A DNA stretch of 9,741 bases from Akkermansiaceae bacterium UBA4145 (GCA_002380675.1 DFWB01000045.1:1-9741), one strand, 5' to 3'; shown: positions 1-6,973, numbered from the stretch's first letter. The notes: a model not told the origin generated them from the sequence alone. Program-made: numbers and translations.

Positions 1-1
1 G

Positions 2-1378
2 GAAGTAGCGGAAACCCTTCATAGCTGGGGTGTGAATTGTATTGGGTATCATGGTGGGATGACCGAACAGGAACGGGAGGAAACGCAGGATCGCTTTATC
101 CGTGGTGAGGTGGATGTTGCAGTTGCAACTAATGCTTTCGGGATGGGGATCGATCGCGCAGATGTCCGCTTCGTTATTCACTTCGAAGTTCCGGGCAGCG
201 TAGAAGCCTACTATCAGGAAGCCGGTCGTGCTGGTCGCGATGGAGAGGCCGCCTATTGTGAGCTTCTCTGGAATTATGCGGATACTCGGACCCAGGAATT
301 TTTCCTCGAGGGGGCAAACCCGGGCTATGGGACAATCTGTCAGGTTTACGAGCACCTTTACGAGAAGGCCAACGAGCAGCGGGAGGTTCATGCCACCATC
401 GAGGAAATTACCGAGGCGGTAGAGGTAAAGAATGGCATGGCGGTAAGCAGTGCGCTTTCAGTTCTGGTTCGTGGTGGCTACGTGGAACGCTTTGATCTTC
501 CGGGTCAGCGCAGGCGAGGGACACGCTTACAGCGGCCCGAGGTTCAACCCGGTCAGTTGGAAATCAACCGGGATACCCTCGAAGAGAAGGAGAATCGTGA
601 TCGGAAAAAACTGAAGGCGATTGTAGCTCTGTGCTATGGCGCTTCCTGTCGGCAACAGGCAATTCTTGAATATTTCGGGGAGAGCGATCCAGCAGAGTGC
701 GGAACCTGTGATGTCTGCCGTAGCGATTATGGGACAGACCGTAGAGAGCCGACAGAAAGCGAGGACCTTCTCGTGCGCAAAGCCCTTAGTGGGGTGGCCC
801 GTATGAGTCGACGAACATCTAAGGGATGGGAGGGGATCTTCGGAAGGGGTCGTATCGTTCAGATGCTCACCGGCAGTAAATCACAGGAAATCCTGCGGGT
901 AAGGTTACACGATCTTTCGACCTACGGAATCCTCAGGGGACAGGGAACCGCCTATCTGAATGAGCTTTTCCACGCGCTACACTCTGCGGGACTTCTCGTT
1001 ACCCAGACAGGTGAATTTCCTCTTGTGACCCTGACGGAAAAGGGTGAGCAGGTTATGAAGGGAGCAGGCGGTTATAGTCTGGTGTGGCCTGAGCAGGGGA
1101 GCAGGAAGGGCAAGGCAGGCTCTGGAACAGGGAAGGAGGATGGAAAGCTTCTCCCGCTTGATGCGGGTCTTTACGCTCAATTGAAGGATCTTCGGAATGG
1201 CCTTGCCAAGCAATACAGGGTGCCACCCTATGGAGTTTTCACAAACAAGACGTTGGAGTCACTGGCCCGGTTGCGACCAACTTCGGTTGAAGCGGCAATG
1301 ACGATCAAAGGCGTGGGATCGGTGAAAGCCGAAAGATTTCTTAAACCGTTTCTCCAGCTTATCAGAGAACAATCATGA
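2..1378 (+). CDS. recQ: RecQ-family ATP-dependent DNA helicase, 5'-truncated by window edge
   Basis: A 3'-5' DNA helicase acting in recombination and repair, cut at its N-terminus: the frame is open from base 2, so the first in-frame GTG (base 32) is internal, not a start. About 458 residues are visible. The second RecA-like domain shows helicase motif V (VATNAFGMGIDRADVRFVIH) and motif VI (YYQEAGRAGRDG, visible residues 70-81). A zinc-binding site follows, with Cys 216, 233, 236 and 239 in the RecQ pattern C-x16-C-x2-C-x2-C. Then come an RQC winged helix (about 255-355) and a C-terminal HRDC domain (about 385-455, with the hairpin GVGSVKAERF). Compared with E. coli RecQ there are about 85 extra residues between motif VI and the zinc site, resembling an inserted winged helix (VSSALSVLVRGGYVERF). 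Motifs I-IV (Walker A, DEAH) lie outside the window. The gene converges on the minus-strand gene to its right, with 42 bp between stops and no clear terminator. Confidence 0.95.
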   Translation, partial: EVAETLHSWGVNCIGYHGGMTEQEREETQDRFIRGEVDVAVATNAFGMGIDRADVRFVIHFEVPGSVEAYYQEAGRAGRDGEAAYCELLWNYADTRTQEFFLEGANPGYGTICQVYEHLYEKANEQREVHATIEEITEAVEVKNGMAVSSALSVLVRGGYVERFDLPGQRRRGTRLQRPEVQPGQLEINRDTLEEKENRDRKKLKAIVALCYGASCRQQAILEYFGESDPAECGTCDVCRSDYGTDRREPTESEDLLVRKALSGVARMSRRTSKGWEGIFGRGRIVQMLTGSKSQEILRVRLHDLSTYGILRGQGTAYLNELFHALHSAGLLVTQTGEFPLVTLTEKGEQVMKGAGGYSLVWPEQGSRKGKAGSGTGKEDGKLLPLDAGLYAQLKDLRNGLAKQYRVPPYGVFTNKTLESLARLRPTSVEAAMTIKGVGSVKAERFLKPFLQLIREQS

Positions 1379-1420
1379 TTGGACTCGACTGCAAGCAACG
1401 ATGGTTTCTCGCCCAGTGGC

Positions 1421-2194
1421 TTACTCCTCAACGATGACCGCTCTGGGCGGCGGACTTTCGAGAGAGAACCCCTCAAAGGGTAACGCTGGGGTCACGTTCG
1501 AAGCGCTCAAATTCTGGATCTTGGTCCTTTCACCTGGGTTCTTGGCGGTGGTAGGCAAGGTGCTCTCCGGAGAGACAGGGAGAGCTCGAGGCACATCGGA
1601 AAACACAGGACTCATGGGTGCTTGGGCTGACAGTCCGCCAATCTCACCCAGGGGGGCAGAGGGATTCTGCGTAGCCGAAGCGTCTTCCTGATCGAAGTCA
1701 CCGCTCAGTCTCATGTATGCGAACAGCGAGCAGGCGATCAGGATTGAGGTGATCGAAAATACAATGAGAGGCTGCCCCTTGTTTATCGGCAGTTGATTCT
1801 CTTCCGGCTCCTCCTCAGGGAGGTTTCTGGATCGCAGGAGGCCCCGCTGGGAATTGCGGGAACCGGTGATGGGTAGTGGCCGTTTTTCGGTGACCGAGAC
1901 CCTCGTAATACAGCGATTTTTGTTACTCTCGCTCGTGGCAATGCCGGAGCGATCCTCACTGGTAGCGAAAGAATCAAGATGGTCTAGGGTGGGGAGACCC
2001 AGATAATCAGAATATTGAGCGAGGAATCCCGCTGCGTATTCGGCACTGGGAAACTCCGAGAATTGACCTTTTTCCAGATGTCGAATCGCATTCTCGGGTA
2101 TGTGAGTCCGTCGGGAAATGTCCTGAATGGAAGCACCCAATCCGTGCCGGGCGGCACTGAGCTTTTTTCCAAGATCGGGATTTAACGGCATCAT
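1421..2194 (-). CDS. RodZ-like helix-turn-helix membrane protein
   Basis: A predicted bitopic inner-membrane protein of 257 residues. Residues 8-66 form an HTH_25/RodZ-type domain (LGKKLSAARHGLGASIQDIS, then RTHIPENAIRHLEKGQF and FLAQYSDYLGLP), where RodZ in E. coli contacts MreB. A basic, polar linker follows, then one transmembrane segment at about 143-161 (LIVFSITSILIACSLFAYM). The outer tail is about 95 residues, rich in Ser, Pro and Ala. I see no DUF4115 beta domain, so it is shorter than classic RodZ. I chose ATG 2194, with ATG 2191 directly after it. The ORF extends in frame to ATG 2278, but that start has no ribosome-binding site and the added 28 residues look non-domain; the 2194 start has a weak GGGG about 5 bases upstream. 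Family membership is fairly secure from the HTH plus TM layout. A role in cell shape is inference, and a membrane-bound regulator is the alternative. Confidence 0.8.
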   Translation of the reverse strand: MMPLNPDLGKKLSAARHGLGASIQDISRRTHIPENAIRHLEKGQFSEFPSAEYAAGFLAQYSDYLGLPTLDHLDSFATSEDRSGIATSESNKNRCITRVSVTEKRPLPITGSRNSQRGLLRSRNLPEEEPEENQLPINKGQPLIVFSITSILIACSLFAYMRLSGDFDQEDASATQNPSAPLGEIGGLSAQAPMSPVFSDVPRALPVSPESTLPTTAKNPGERTKIQNLSASNVTPALPFEGFSLESPPPRAVIVEE

Positions 2195-2335
2195 TGAACC
2201 CCATTCGGTATTCTGATTGAAGAAGGGGGGCAAGCTGCGACCCAAGGGGCTTTTTATTAAGGGGCGTAACCCACTCATATGCAGCGAATCACTCAGCTGC
2301 CTGCCTTTATTTTTTTTCGGAGTGGAGAAATTATT

Positions 2336-2358
2336 GGTTAGGTCGTCCTAATCTAACC
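2336..2358. promoter_or_regulatory. Nested inverted repeat, possible operator
   Basis: The outer arms are GGTTAG (2336-2341) and CTAACC (2353-2358). Overlapping the left one is a tighter inverted repeat, TTAGG (2338-2342) TCGT CCTAA (2347-2351). The block lies in the divergent region between the RodZ-like gene and the phosphatase gene and covers the place where the -35 hexamer of the TATAAT promoter should fall. This is a typical repressor or activator position. No regulator can be named from the sequence. Confidence 0.4.
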
Positions 2359-2373
2359 GGCAGATATTGGGCG

Positions 2374-2379
2374 TATAAT
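2374..2379 (+). promoter_or_regulatory. Candidate -10 box of promoter for phosphatase/rpiB-glyA
   Basis: A perfect TATAAT lies 74 bases upstream of the phosphatase start codon. At 17 bp spacing the -35 position (2351-2356, ATCTAA) fits the consensus poorly, so the promoter may be weak or activator-dependent. This is consistent with the inverted repeat over the -35 area. Confidence 0.45.
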
Positions 2380-2433
2380 CTTCTGGAAATCAGGAAGAGG
2401 AGGAATACCTGAGATTGCCTGTTTGACGAGGGT

Positions 2434-2444
2434 AGGGGGGGAGA
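2434..2444 (+). promoter_or_regulatory. Ribosome-binding site deciding the phosphatase start
   Basis: The purine-rich run AGGGGGGGAGA ends nine bases before ATG 2454. It favours that start, although ATG 2460 (codon 3) remains possible. The domain begins only at about residue 9, so both give a complete enzyme. Confidence 0.5.
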
Positions 2445-2453
2445 GCCTAGCAT

Positions 2454-2945
2454 ATGGGCATGCCAGATTCATTCGCTCATGTGCTTTTCGTATGCACGGG
2501 GAACACGTGCCGGAGTCCCATGGCCGAGGGCTTGCTGCGAGCGAAAGTGCAGTCTGATTCCCTGACGGTAAGCTCGGCGGGGGTCGCTGCTTATGAGGGT
2601 GGCGGTGCTAGCGCAGAAACTCTGGAGATCCTCGAGGAACGGGGAATCGGAATGGAGGGCTTTGCGAGCAGGATGGTAGACGAGAAAATTCTGGCAGAAT
2701 CGAGCCACATTTTCTGTATGACGAAGTATCATTTGGCGTCTCTTGAAGACCGCTATCCCGGGGAAAAAGGAAAATTTCATCTCGTTTGCGACTTTGTGGA
2801 AATCGACGGTGTCGTGGGCAGGGATGTTCCGGACCCGATTGGCGGTGGCTTCCGAGCCTACGAGGAGGTAGCTTCGTTCCTGGATCGGGCCGTGGAAGGA
2901 ATTCTTGGATTTCTGCGCTCCGAGGGAGCTCATGGTGAAGAATAA
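2454..2945 (+). CDS. Low-molecular-weight protein phosphatase, YwlE-like (possible protein-arginine phosphatase)
   Basis: A cytoplasmic phosphatase of the low-molecular-weight PTP fold, 163 residues, complete. The P-loop VCTGNTCRSPMAE carries nucleophile Cys14 and Arg20 (the C-x5-R-S signature). The general acid is Asp127 in DVPDPIGG, near the C-terminus as in the family. The P-loop has Thr18 where tyrosine-specific members have Ile or Leu. In Bacillus YwlE the matching Thr11 is known to favour phospho-arginine, so an arginine phosphatase is a reasonable reading. The alternative is a general PTP of the Wzb/Etp group acting on exopolysaccharide kinases, but no such kinase or polysaccharide genes are adjacent. 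The next gene encodes an RpiB-GlyA fusion, echoing the Bacillus order ywlE, ywlF (rpiB), ywlG, glyA. Stop to next ATG is 84 bp on the same strand, so cotranscription is likely. Confidence 0.9.
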   Translation: MGMPDSFAHVLFVCTGNTCRSPMAEGLLRAKVQSDSLTVSSAGVAAYEGGGASAETLEILEERGIGMEGFASRMVDEKILAESSHIFCMTKYHLASLEDRYPGEKGKFHLVCDFVEIDGVVGRDVPDPIGGGFRAYEEVASFLDRAVEGILGFLRSEGAHGEE

Positions 2946-3006
2946 TTTCCCGGATTGGTTTTCTCTATTGCGTTTCGCTGGAAGAGGGCCAAGGAATGGG
3001 TGTCCC

Positions 3007-3015
3007 GAGGAGGGA
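3007..3015 (+). promoter_or_regulatory. Shine-Dalgarno-like GAGGAGGGA before rpiB-glyA
   Basis: A strong anti-16S match is separated from ATG 3030 by 14 bases, longer than the usual 5-10. It supports translation starting near 3030 rather than at the upstream TTG or GTG, since it lies downstream of both. Confidence 0.4.
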
Positions 3016-3029
3016 CTGAGTTTAGACCA

Positions 3030-4703
3030 ATGAATAACGCTAGTCTGCGAATCGCGATAGGAGCGGACCACGGGGGAGTAGAGGTCAAAAGTGCCATCGT
3101 CGAGGCACTTGAGATGACCGGAAACCAAGTGGTCGATTACGGAACAAAAGGTGAAGATTCGGTGGATTATCCGGACTTCGCGAACCTGGTAGGACGAAGC
3201 GTTTCCGAGGGGAAAGCTGACTTCGGAGTGCTGGTTTGCAGGTCTGGAATCGGCATGAGTATCGCAGCCAACCGGATGCAGGGCGTCAGAGCTGCCCGTT
3301 TATGTTCTGTAGAGGATGCAGAGATCACTCGTGGTCATAATGATTCAAACATCGCATGTCTCGGAGCCCGGGGCCTGACTGGCGAGCAGGCAGTGAGTAT
3401 CGTGAGAGCTTTTCTCGATACGCCTTTCGATGGAGGGCGCCACGTTAATCGGGTCGCGAAGGCATCAGGAAGCGCCCTCGCGCTCAGCGATCCTGAGATT
3501 TTTGAAGTCGTCGAGGCGGAAGGGCGTCGTCAGCGGAATCACGTTGAATTAATCGCTTCAGAAAATTTTGCCAGCAGGGCGATTCTGGAAGTGCAAGGAT
3601 CACTGCTGACCAATAAATACGCAGAGGGCTATCCCGGCCGTCGCTGGTATGGAGGTTGTGAGAATGTGGACCGGGCCGAGCAGCTCGCAATCGACAGGGC
3701 GAAAGAGCTTTTTGGAGCAGAACACGTTAACGTGCAGCCACATTCAGGGTCGCAGGCTAACGCGGCGGTTTACTTCGCCTTCTTGAAGACGGGAGACAGG
3801 ATTCTTACCATGGATCTCGCTCACGGAGGACACTTGACTCACGGGCACAAGGCAAATTTCTCAGGGAAATTCTATGAAGTAACGCACTATGGCGTGAGTG
3901 AAGAAGACGAGCGTATCGATTACGACCAGTTGGCCTCAGTCGCCGCTGAGGTGAGGCCCAAGCTAATAACCTGTGGAGCGAGTGCCTATTCCCGGGTCGT
4001 GGACTACGAGAGGATGGGCCAGATAGCGAAAGAGGTGGGGGCCTATCTTTTCGTGGATATGGCTCATATCGCGGGACTGGTTGCCTCGGGAGTTCACCCG
4101 ACACCAATCCCGCATGCAGACTTCGTCACTACAACCACCCACAAGTCCTTGAGGGGGCCTCGTGGTGGTTTGATCCTGTGCAGGGAAGAGTACGCTAAGA
4201 AAATCAATTCGATGGTGTTTCCGGGTGTGCAGGGGGGTCCTCTCATGCATGTGATCGCAGCCAAGGCGGTGTGCTTTGGGGAGGCGCTTCGTCCAGATTT
4301 CAAGGTTTATCAGAAGCAAGTCGTTGAAAATGCGAGAGCGCTGGCAGCGAGGCTGGGAGATCATGGGTTTAGAATTGTATCGGGGGGTACTGACAACCAT
4401 AGTATGCTGGTGGATATGCGCCCGCTTGGCCTTGACGGTACAATGGCGGATGCTGCCCTCGATGCGGCCGGAATTACGGTAAATAAGAACTCCATCCCGT
4501 TCGATACGGGGTCACCCATGAAGCCTAGTGGAATTCGTCTGGGAACGCCTGCGGTTACCACCCGCGGGATGAAAGAGGCGGATCTCGAGTCGGTGGCGGA
4601 CTTTATCTTTGAGGCAATTCAAAATCGGGAGGACGGGCAGAAATTAAAGGAAATTCGCGAGCGTGTTTTTGCGTTCAACCAAGATTTCCCTCTTCCGGAG
4701 TAG
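3030..4703 (+). CDS. Fusion of ribose-5-phosphate isomerase B and serine hydroxymethyltransferase
   Basis: One 557-residue reading frame holds two complete enzymes. Residues 6-147 are RpiB (ribulose-5-P/ribose-5-P isomerase, pentose phosphate pathway): DHGG at 13-16, catalytic Cys70 in CRSGIGMSIAANR, His103 in HNDSN, and the phosphate-binding GGRHVNR at 135-141. Residues about 150-557 are GlyA (serine + tetrahydrofolate to glycine + methylene-THF, PLP-dependent): ELIASENF, NKYAEGYPGRRWYGG, HSGSQAN, DMAHIAGL, and TTTTHKSLRGPRGG with the PLP lysine at 372. The GlyA part is close to the usual length of about 415. The linker is short (roughly residues 145-152), with no stop or frameshift between the parts. 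ATG 3030 is chosen because RpiB proteins begin right before the IAIG strand. The frame stays open upstream to TTG 2955 and GTG 3000, but those residues look non-domain. A GAGGAGGGA lies 14 bases upstream of ATG 3030, a rather long spacing. The RpiB active site reads C-R-S-G, not the common C-G-T-G. Confidence 0.93.
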   Translation: MNNASLRIAIGADHGGVEVKSAIVEALEMTGNQVVDYGTKGEDSVDYPDFANLVGRSVSEGKADFGVLVCRSGIGMSIAANRMQGVRAARLCSVEDAEITRGHNDSNIACLGARGLTGEQAVSIVRAFLDTPFDGGRHVNRVAKASGSALALSDPEIFEVVEAEGRRQRNHVELIASENFASRAILEVQGSLLTNKYAEGYPGRRWYGGCENVDRAEQLAIDRAKELFGAEHVNVQPHSGSQANAAVYFAFLKTGDRILTMDLAHGGHLTHGHKANFSGKFYEVTHYGVSEEDERIDYDQLASVAAEVRPKLITCGASAYSRVVDYERMGQIAKEVGAYLFVDMAHIAGLVASGVHPTPIPHADFVTTTTHKSLRGPRGGLILCREEYAKKINSMVFPGVQGGPLMHVIAAKAVCFGEALRPDFKVYQKQVVENARALAARLGDHGFRIVSGGTDNHSMLVDMRPLGLDGTMADAALDAAGITVNKNSIPFDTGSPMKPSGIRLGTPAVTTRGMKEADLESVADFIFEAIQNREDGQKLKEIRERVFAFNQDFPLPE

Positions 4704-4998
4704 CGCCTATTCTGACCGTTCATTCACCTTTCCGAGCGGTGTCTGGGCTGCTTTGTGGTGTCTGCGGGATGTCGCGTTTAGCCGGCTGCTGGCCCCCCGG
4801 TAAAAAAAGCGACCGGAGCGTTAACACGATTCGTGGTTTTGATCGGATTGGGACTCTTTTCACCCTGTTTGGTAGTCAACGAAGGACGTTAAGGTTTAAA
4901 GGGTTTCAGGATGGAGATGTTCAGACAGGCTCGTCGTCCTTCTCTTCCGAATTGATGTCCAAGTAAATCCTTCGAAGGTTAATCGCCTTGAAAAAGAT
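4704..4998 (+). other. Intergenic leader upstream of cysJ; no gene seen
   Basis: No convincing coding region lies in these 295 bases. Near the left end a 7-bp imperfect hairpin (4715-4721 with 4734-4740) follows the rpiB-glyA stop but has no T-tract. The right half shows possible RNA structure: GAAGGACG (4881-4888) can pair with CGTCCTTC (4935-4942). The perfect palindrome CCTTCGAAGG (4969-4978) supplies a second GAAGG that could compete for the same CCTTC. I do not recognise a known riboswitch class or a strong promoter. Confidence 0.35.
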
Positions 4999-6789
4999 TT
5001 GAGTCACGATACCTTTGGTCAGCCGGTAACCACCGGATTTTCAGTTCAGATCATGCCGCACCGGATCCTGGTTCCTGAAGATGCGCCGTTTACTCCCGAG
5101 CAGCGGGAGTGGCTCAGTGATTTCCTCAGCAAGACGCTTGGATCTGCGTCAGGCGAAGGGGCCGAGTATGACGGCCCTGCTATCCCTGTCACAATTCTCG
5201 TGGGTTCGCAGACCGGAAATGCTGAGGGTTGTGCAAAAAGGATGGCGAAAGATCTCAACGGAGGCCGCTTTGATACTGAGGTGGTGGACATGGGGCAATA
5301 TGATTCCGGACGCCTCGCCGGGGAGAAAAATCTTCTCGTTATCACCAGCACATACGGAGATGGGGAGCCTCCGGACAATGCCGCAGATCTTTATGAGTTC
5401 ATTCTCAGCGATCAGGCTCCGCAAATGAAAGGGGTGCGATTTTCAGTGCTCGCCCTTGGCGATACCGAATACCCGGATTTCTGCAAGTGCGGGATCGACT
5501 TCGATCAGAGGCTGGAATCGCTGGGCGCAGAGCGCGTTTACCAGAGGGTGGATTGCGATGTCGACTTCGACGAAGCATTTGCGGGTTGGCGAAAAGGGGT
5601 CATTGAGAGCCTCGGAGGAGGAGCGGCTGCAATTGACACCGCAGCTTCTACTGAAGAAGAGAGTATTCCATACGGCAAAAAAAATCCGTTTGGGAGCCCG
5701 ATCCTGAGGAATTACAATCTTAATGGAGAAGGTGCAGAGAAAGAGACTCATCATATCGAGCTGTCTCTGGAAGGGGCTGGAATGGACTACGTTGTGGGGG
5801 ATGCGCTGGGAGTGTTTCCGGTGAATCAGGAGAAGCAGGTAGACGAGATATTGAACAGCCTTCCGTTCAATACCAACGATCAGGTTCCCATGCCTGGTGG
5901 CGGGGAAAGTTCTCTGAGGGATGCGCTGATGACCGGGTATGACATAAGGTCGCTTACCCCGAAATTGTTGCAAGCGTGGCAGAGTCGAAGCGGTTCGCCC
6001 TATCTGCGCTCTGTTGTGGAAAGCGGAGACCGCAAGGTTATGAACGATTTTTGTTGGGGCCGGGAGCTGATTGACCTGGTGACGGAATACCCTGCGGATT
6101 TTTCTGATGGAGAAGAGTTTGTGACGGTCCTCAAAAAGCTCCAGCCGCGGCTCTATTCGATTGCCTCCAGTCCAAATGCGCATCCGGGCGAAGTGCATCT
6201 AACAATCGCAATCGTGAGATATAACTCTCACGGTCGAGATAGAGGCGGAGTGTGTTCCACATTTCTTGCCGATCGGGCAGAGGGGCTCCAGCCGGGTGTT
6301 TTCGTTCACCATAACAAGGCCTTCAGGCTAGTGGAGGATGATAGCGCTCCGATTATCATGGTTGGACCTGGTACCGGGGTGGCGCCCTTTCGGGCATTTC
6401 TTGAAGAGCGCAAAGTGCGAGGTGCGGCGGGCAAAAACTGGTTACTCTTTGGTAACCCTCATAGGAAGACTGATTTCCTCTACGAGGAGGAGTTTGTTTC
6501 AATGCAGAAGGATGGATTTCTGACTCGTCTCGACTTGGCGTTTTCGCGAGACCAGGCGGATAAAATCTACGTTCAGCATCGAATGGAGGAGAATGGGGCT
6601 GAAATGTGGCAATGGTTGGAAGAAGGAGCATCTTTCTATGTTTGTGGCGATGCATCAAGGATGGCAAAGGATGTGGATGCATGCCTCCACAGGATCGTGG
6701 AAAAGCACGGTGGGAAGACTGAGGACGAGGCGAAAAACTACATCAAGGCGCTGAAGAGGGAGAAGCGCTACCAGAGGGACGTCTATTAG
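4999..6789 (+). CDS. cysJ: NADPH-sulfite reductase flavoprotein (CysJ-type diflavin reductase)
   Basis: A cytoplasmic diflavin reductase passing electrons from NADPH through FAD and FMN, normally to the CysI sirohaem subunit for sulfite to sulfide in cysteine synthesis. It has 596 residues from TTG 4999, against 599 in E. coli CysJ. A flavodoxin domain (about 63-205) has SQTGNAEG (70-77), STYGDGEPPDN and LGDTEYPDFCKCG. The FAD domain has RLYSIASSP (384-392) and GGVCSTFLADR (416-426). The NADPH domain has GPGTGVAPFRAFLEER, SRDQADKIYVQHR and YVCGDASRMAKDV (547-559). The end, RYQRDVY, is the typical CysJ terminus with the flavin-stacking aromatic. The start is uncertain: TTG 4999 has only a weak purine stretch before it, and ATG 5053 has no better site but begins just before the conserved N-terminal helix (EDAPFTPEQREWLSDFL). 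No hemoprotein gene is present in the window, so its partner is encoded elsewhere or it serves another acceptor. Confidence 0.93.
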   Translation: MSHDTFGQPVTTGFSVQIMPHRILVPEDAPFTPEQREWLSDFLSKTLGSASGEGAEYDGPAIPVTILVGSQTGNAEGCAKRMAKDLNGGRFDTEVVDMGQYDSGRLAGEKNLLVITSTYGDGEPPDNAADLYEFILSDQAPQMKGVRFSVLALGDTEYPDFCKCGIDFDQRLESLGAERVYQRVDCDVDFDEAFAGWRKGVIESLGGGAAAIDTAASTEEESIPYGKKNPFGSPILRNYNLNGEGAEKETHHIELSLEGAGMDYVVGDALGVFPVNQEKQVDEILNSLPFNTNDQVPMPGGGESSLRDALMTGYDIRSLTPKLLQAWQSRSGSPYLRSVVESGDRKVMNDFCWGRELIDLVTEYPADFSDGEEFVTVLKKLQPRLYSIASSPNAHPGEVHLTIAIVRYNSHGRDRGGVCSTFLADRAEGLQPGVFVHHNKAFRLVEDDSAPIIMVGPGTGVAPFRAFLEERKVRGAAGKNWLLFGNPHRKTDFLYEEEFVSMQKDGFLTRLDLAFSRDQADKIYVQHRMEENGAEMWQWLEEGASFYVCGDASRMAKDVDACLHRIVEKHGGKTEDEAKNYIKALKREKRYQRDVY

Positions 6790-6913
6790 GGTAGTGGTGC
6801 AGGCGCCCCGGGGTTTTTGGGCTTAGCTCGGTTAAAATTGAGATTCGTTGGGGCAACTTTCAGAGGATTTGCAGCGAATTCGGGAAGCGATCGGGCCAAG
6901 AGACCCTGTTTTT

Positions 6914-6955
6914 AAGGTGTCTCCGCTTGCTCAAGCGGGGGTTTGAGGGCACCTT
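6914..6955 (+). other. Nested stem-loop in the leader of the sigma-factor gene
   Basis: The outer arms AAGGTG (6914-6919) and CACCTT (6950-6955) pair perfectly and can add one G-U pair. Inside, CTCCGCTT (6921-6928) pairs with AAGCGGGG (6933-6940) around a GCTC loop, with one T-G wobble, leaving an unpaired GTTTGAGG. It lies 18 bases before the sigma start codon. A rho-independent terminator for cysJ is unlikely because no T-run follows. A translational control element or transcript-stability structure is possible. The rest of the gap from 6790 shows a GC-rich CCCCGGGGTTTTT (from 6806) of uncertain meaning. Confidence 0.4.
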
Positions 6956-6973
6956 CCAAGTGGCCAACATTCG

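Noticed and set aside
1401..1691. Plus-strand open frame of 96 codons opposite the RodZ-like gene
   Set aside because: It is antisense to the C-terminal part of a gene with a clear HTH and TM layout and has no domain of its own.
2281..2317. GCAGC/GCTGC hairpin followed by a T-rich run, read as a plus-strand terminator
   Set aside because: The stem is only five pairs with a 10-base loop, five bases separate it from the T-tract, and no plus-strand gene ends nearby. The tract may instead be an A-rich upstream element for the minus strand.
2336..2358. Resemblance to the DtxR/IdeR iron-box half-sites (TTAGG / CCTAA)
   Set aside because: Half-sites are similar, but their spacing does not match the 19-bp consensus and the neighbouring genes have no iron theme.
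2469..3128. Minus-strand open frame of 219 codons across the phosphatase and the start of rpiB-glyA
   Set aside because: Both underlying plus-strand genes have complete catalytic motifs. The antisense product shows none.
4797..4816. CCGGT...ACCGG inverted repeat with an A-run in the loop
   Set aside because: Five-pair stem with a 10-base loop and no T-run on the coding strand; not distinguishable from chance.
4739..4966. Open frame of 75 codons in the gap before cysJ
   Set aside because: It begins with GTG without a ribosome-binding site, has no recognisable domain and an unconvincing composition. It lies in a leader with RNA-like pairing.
5443..6198. Minus-strand open frame of 251 codons inside cysJ
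   Set aside because: It is a shadow of a well-conserved flavoprotein gene; the translation has no family features.
6803..6825. GC-rich CCCCGGGG followed by T's after cysJ as an intrinsic terminator
   Set aside because: The self-complementary block leaves no loop and alternative pairings are short; too weak to call.
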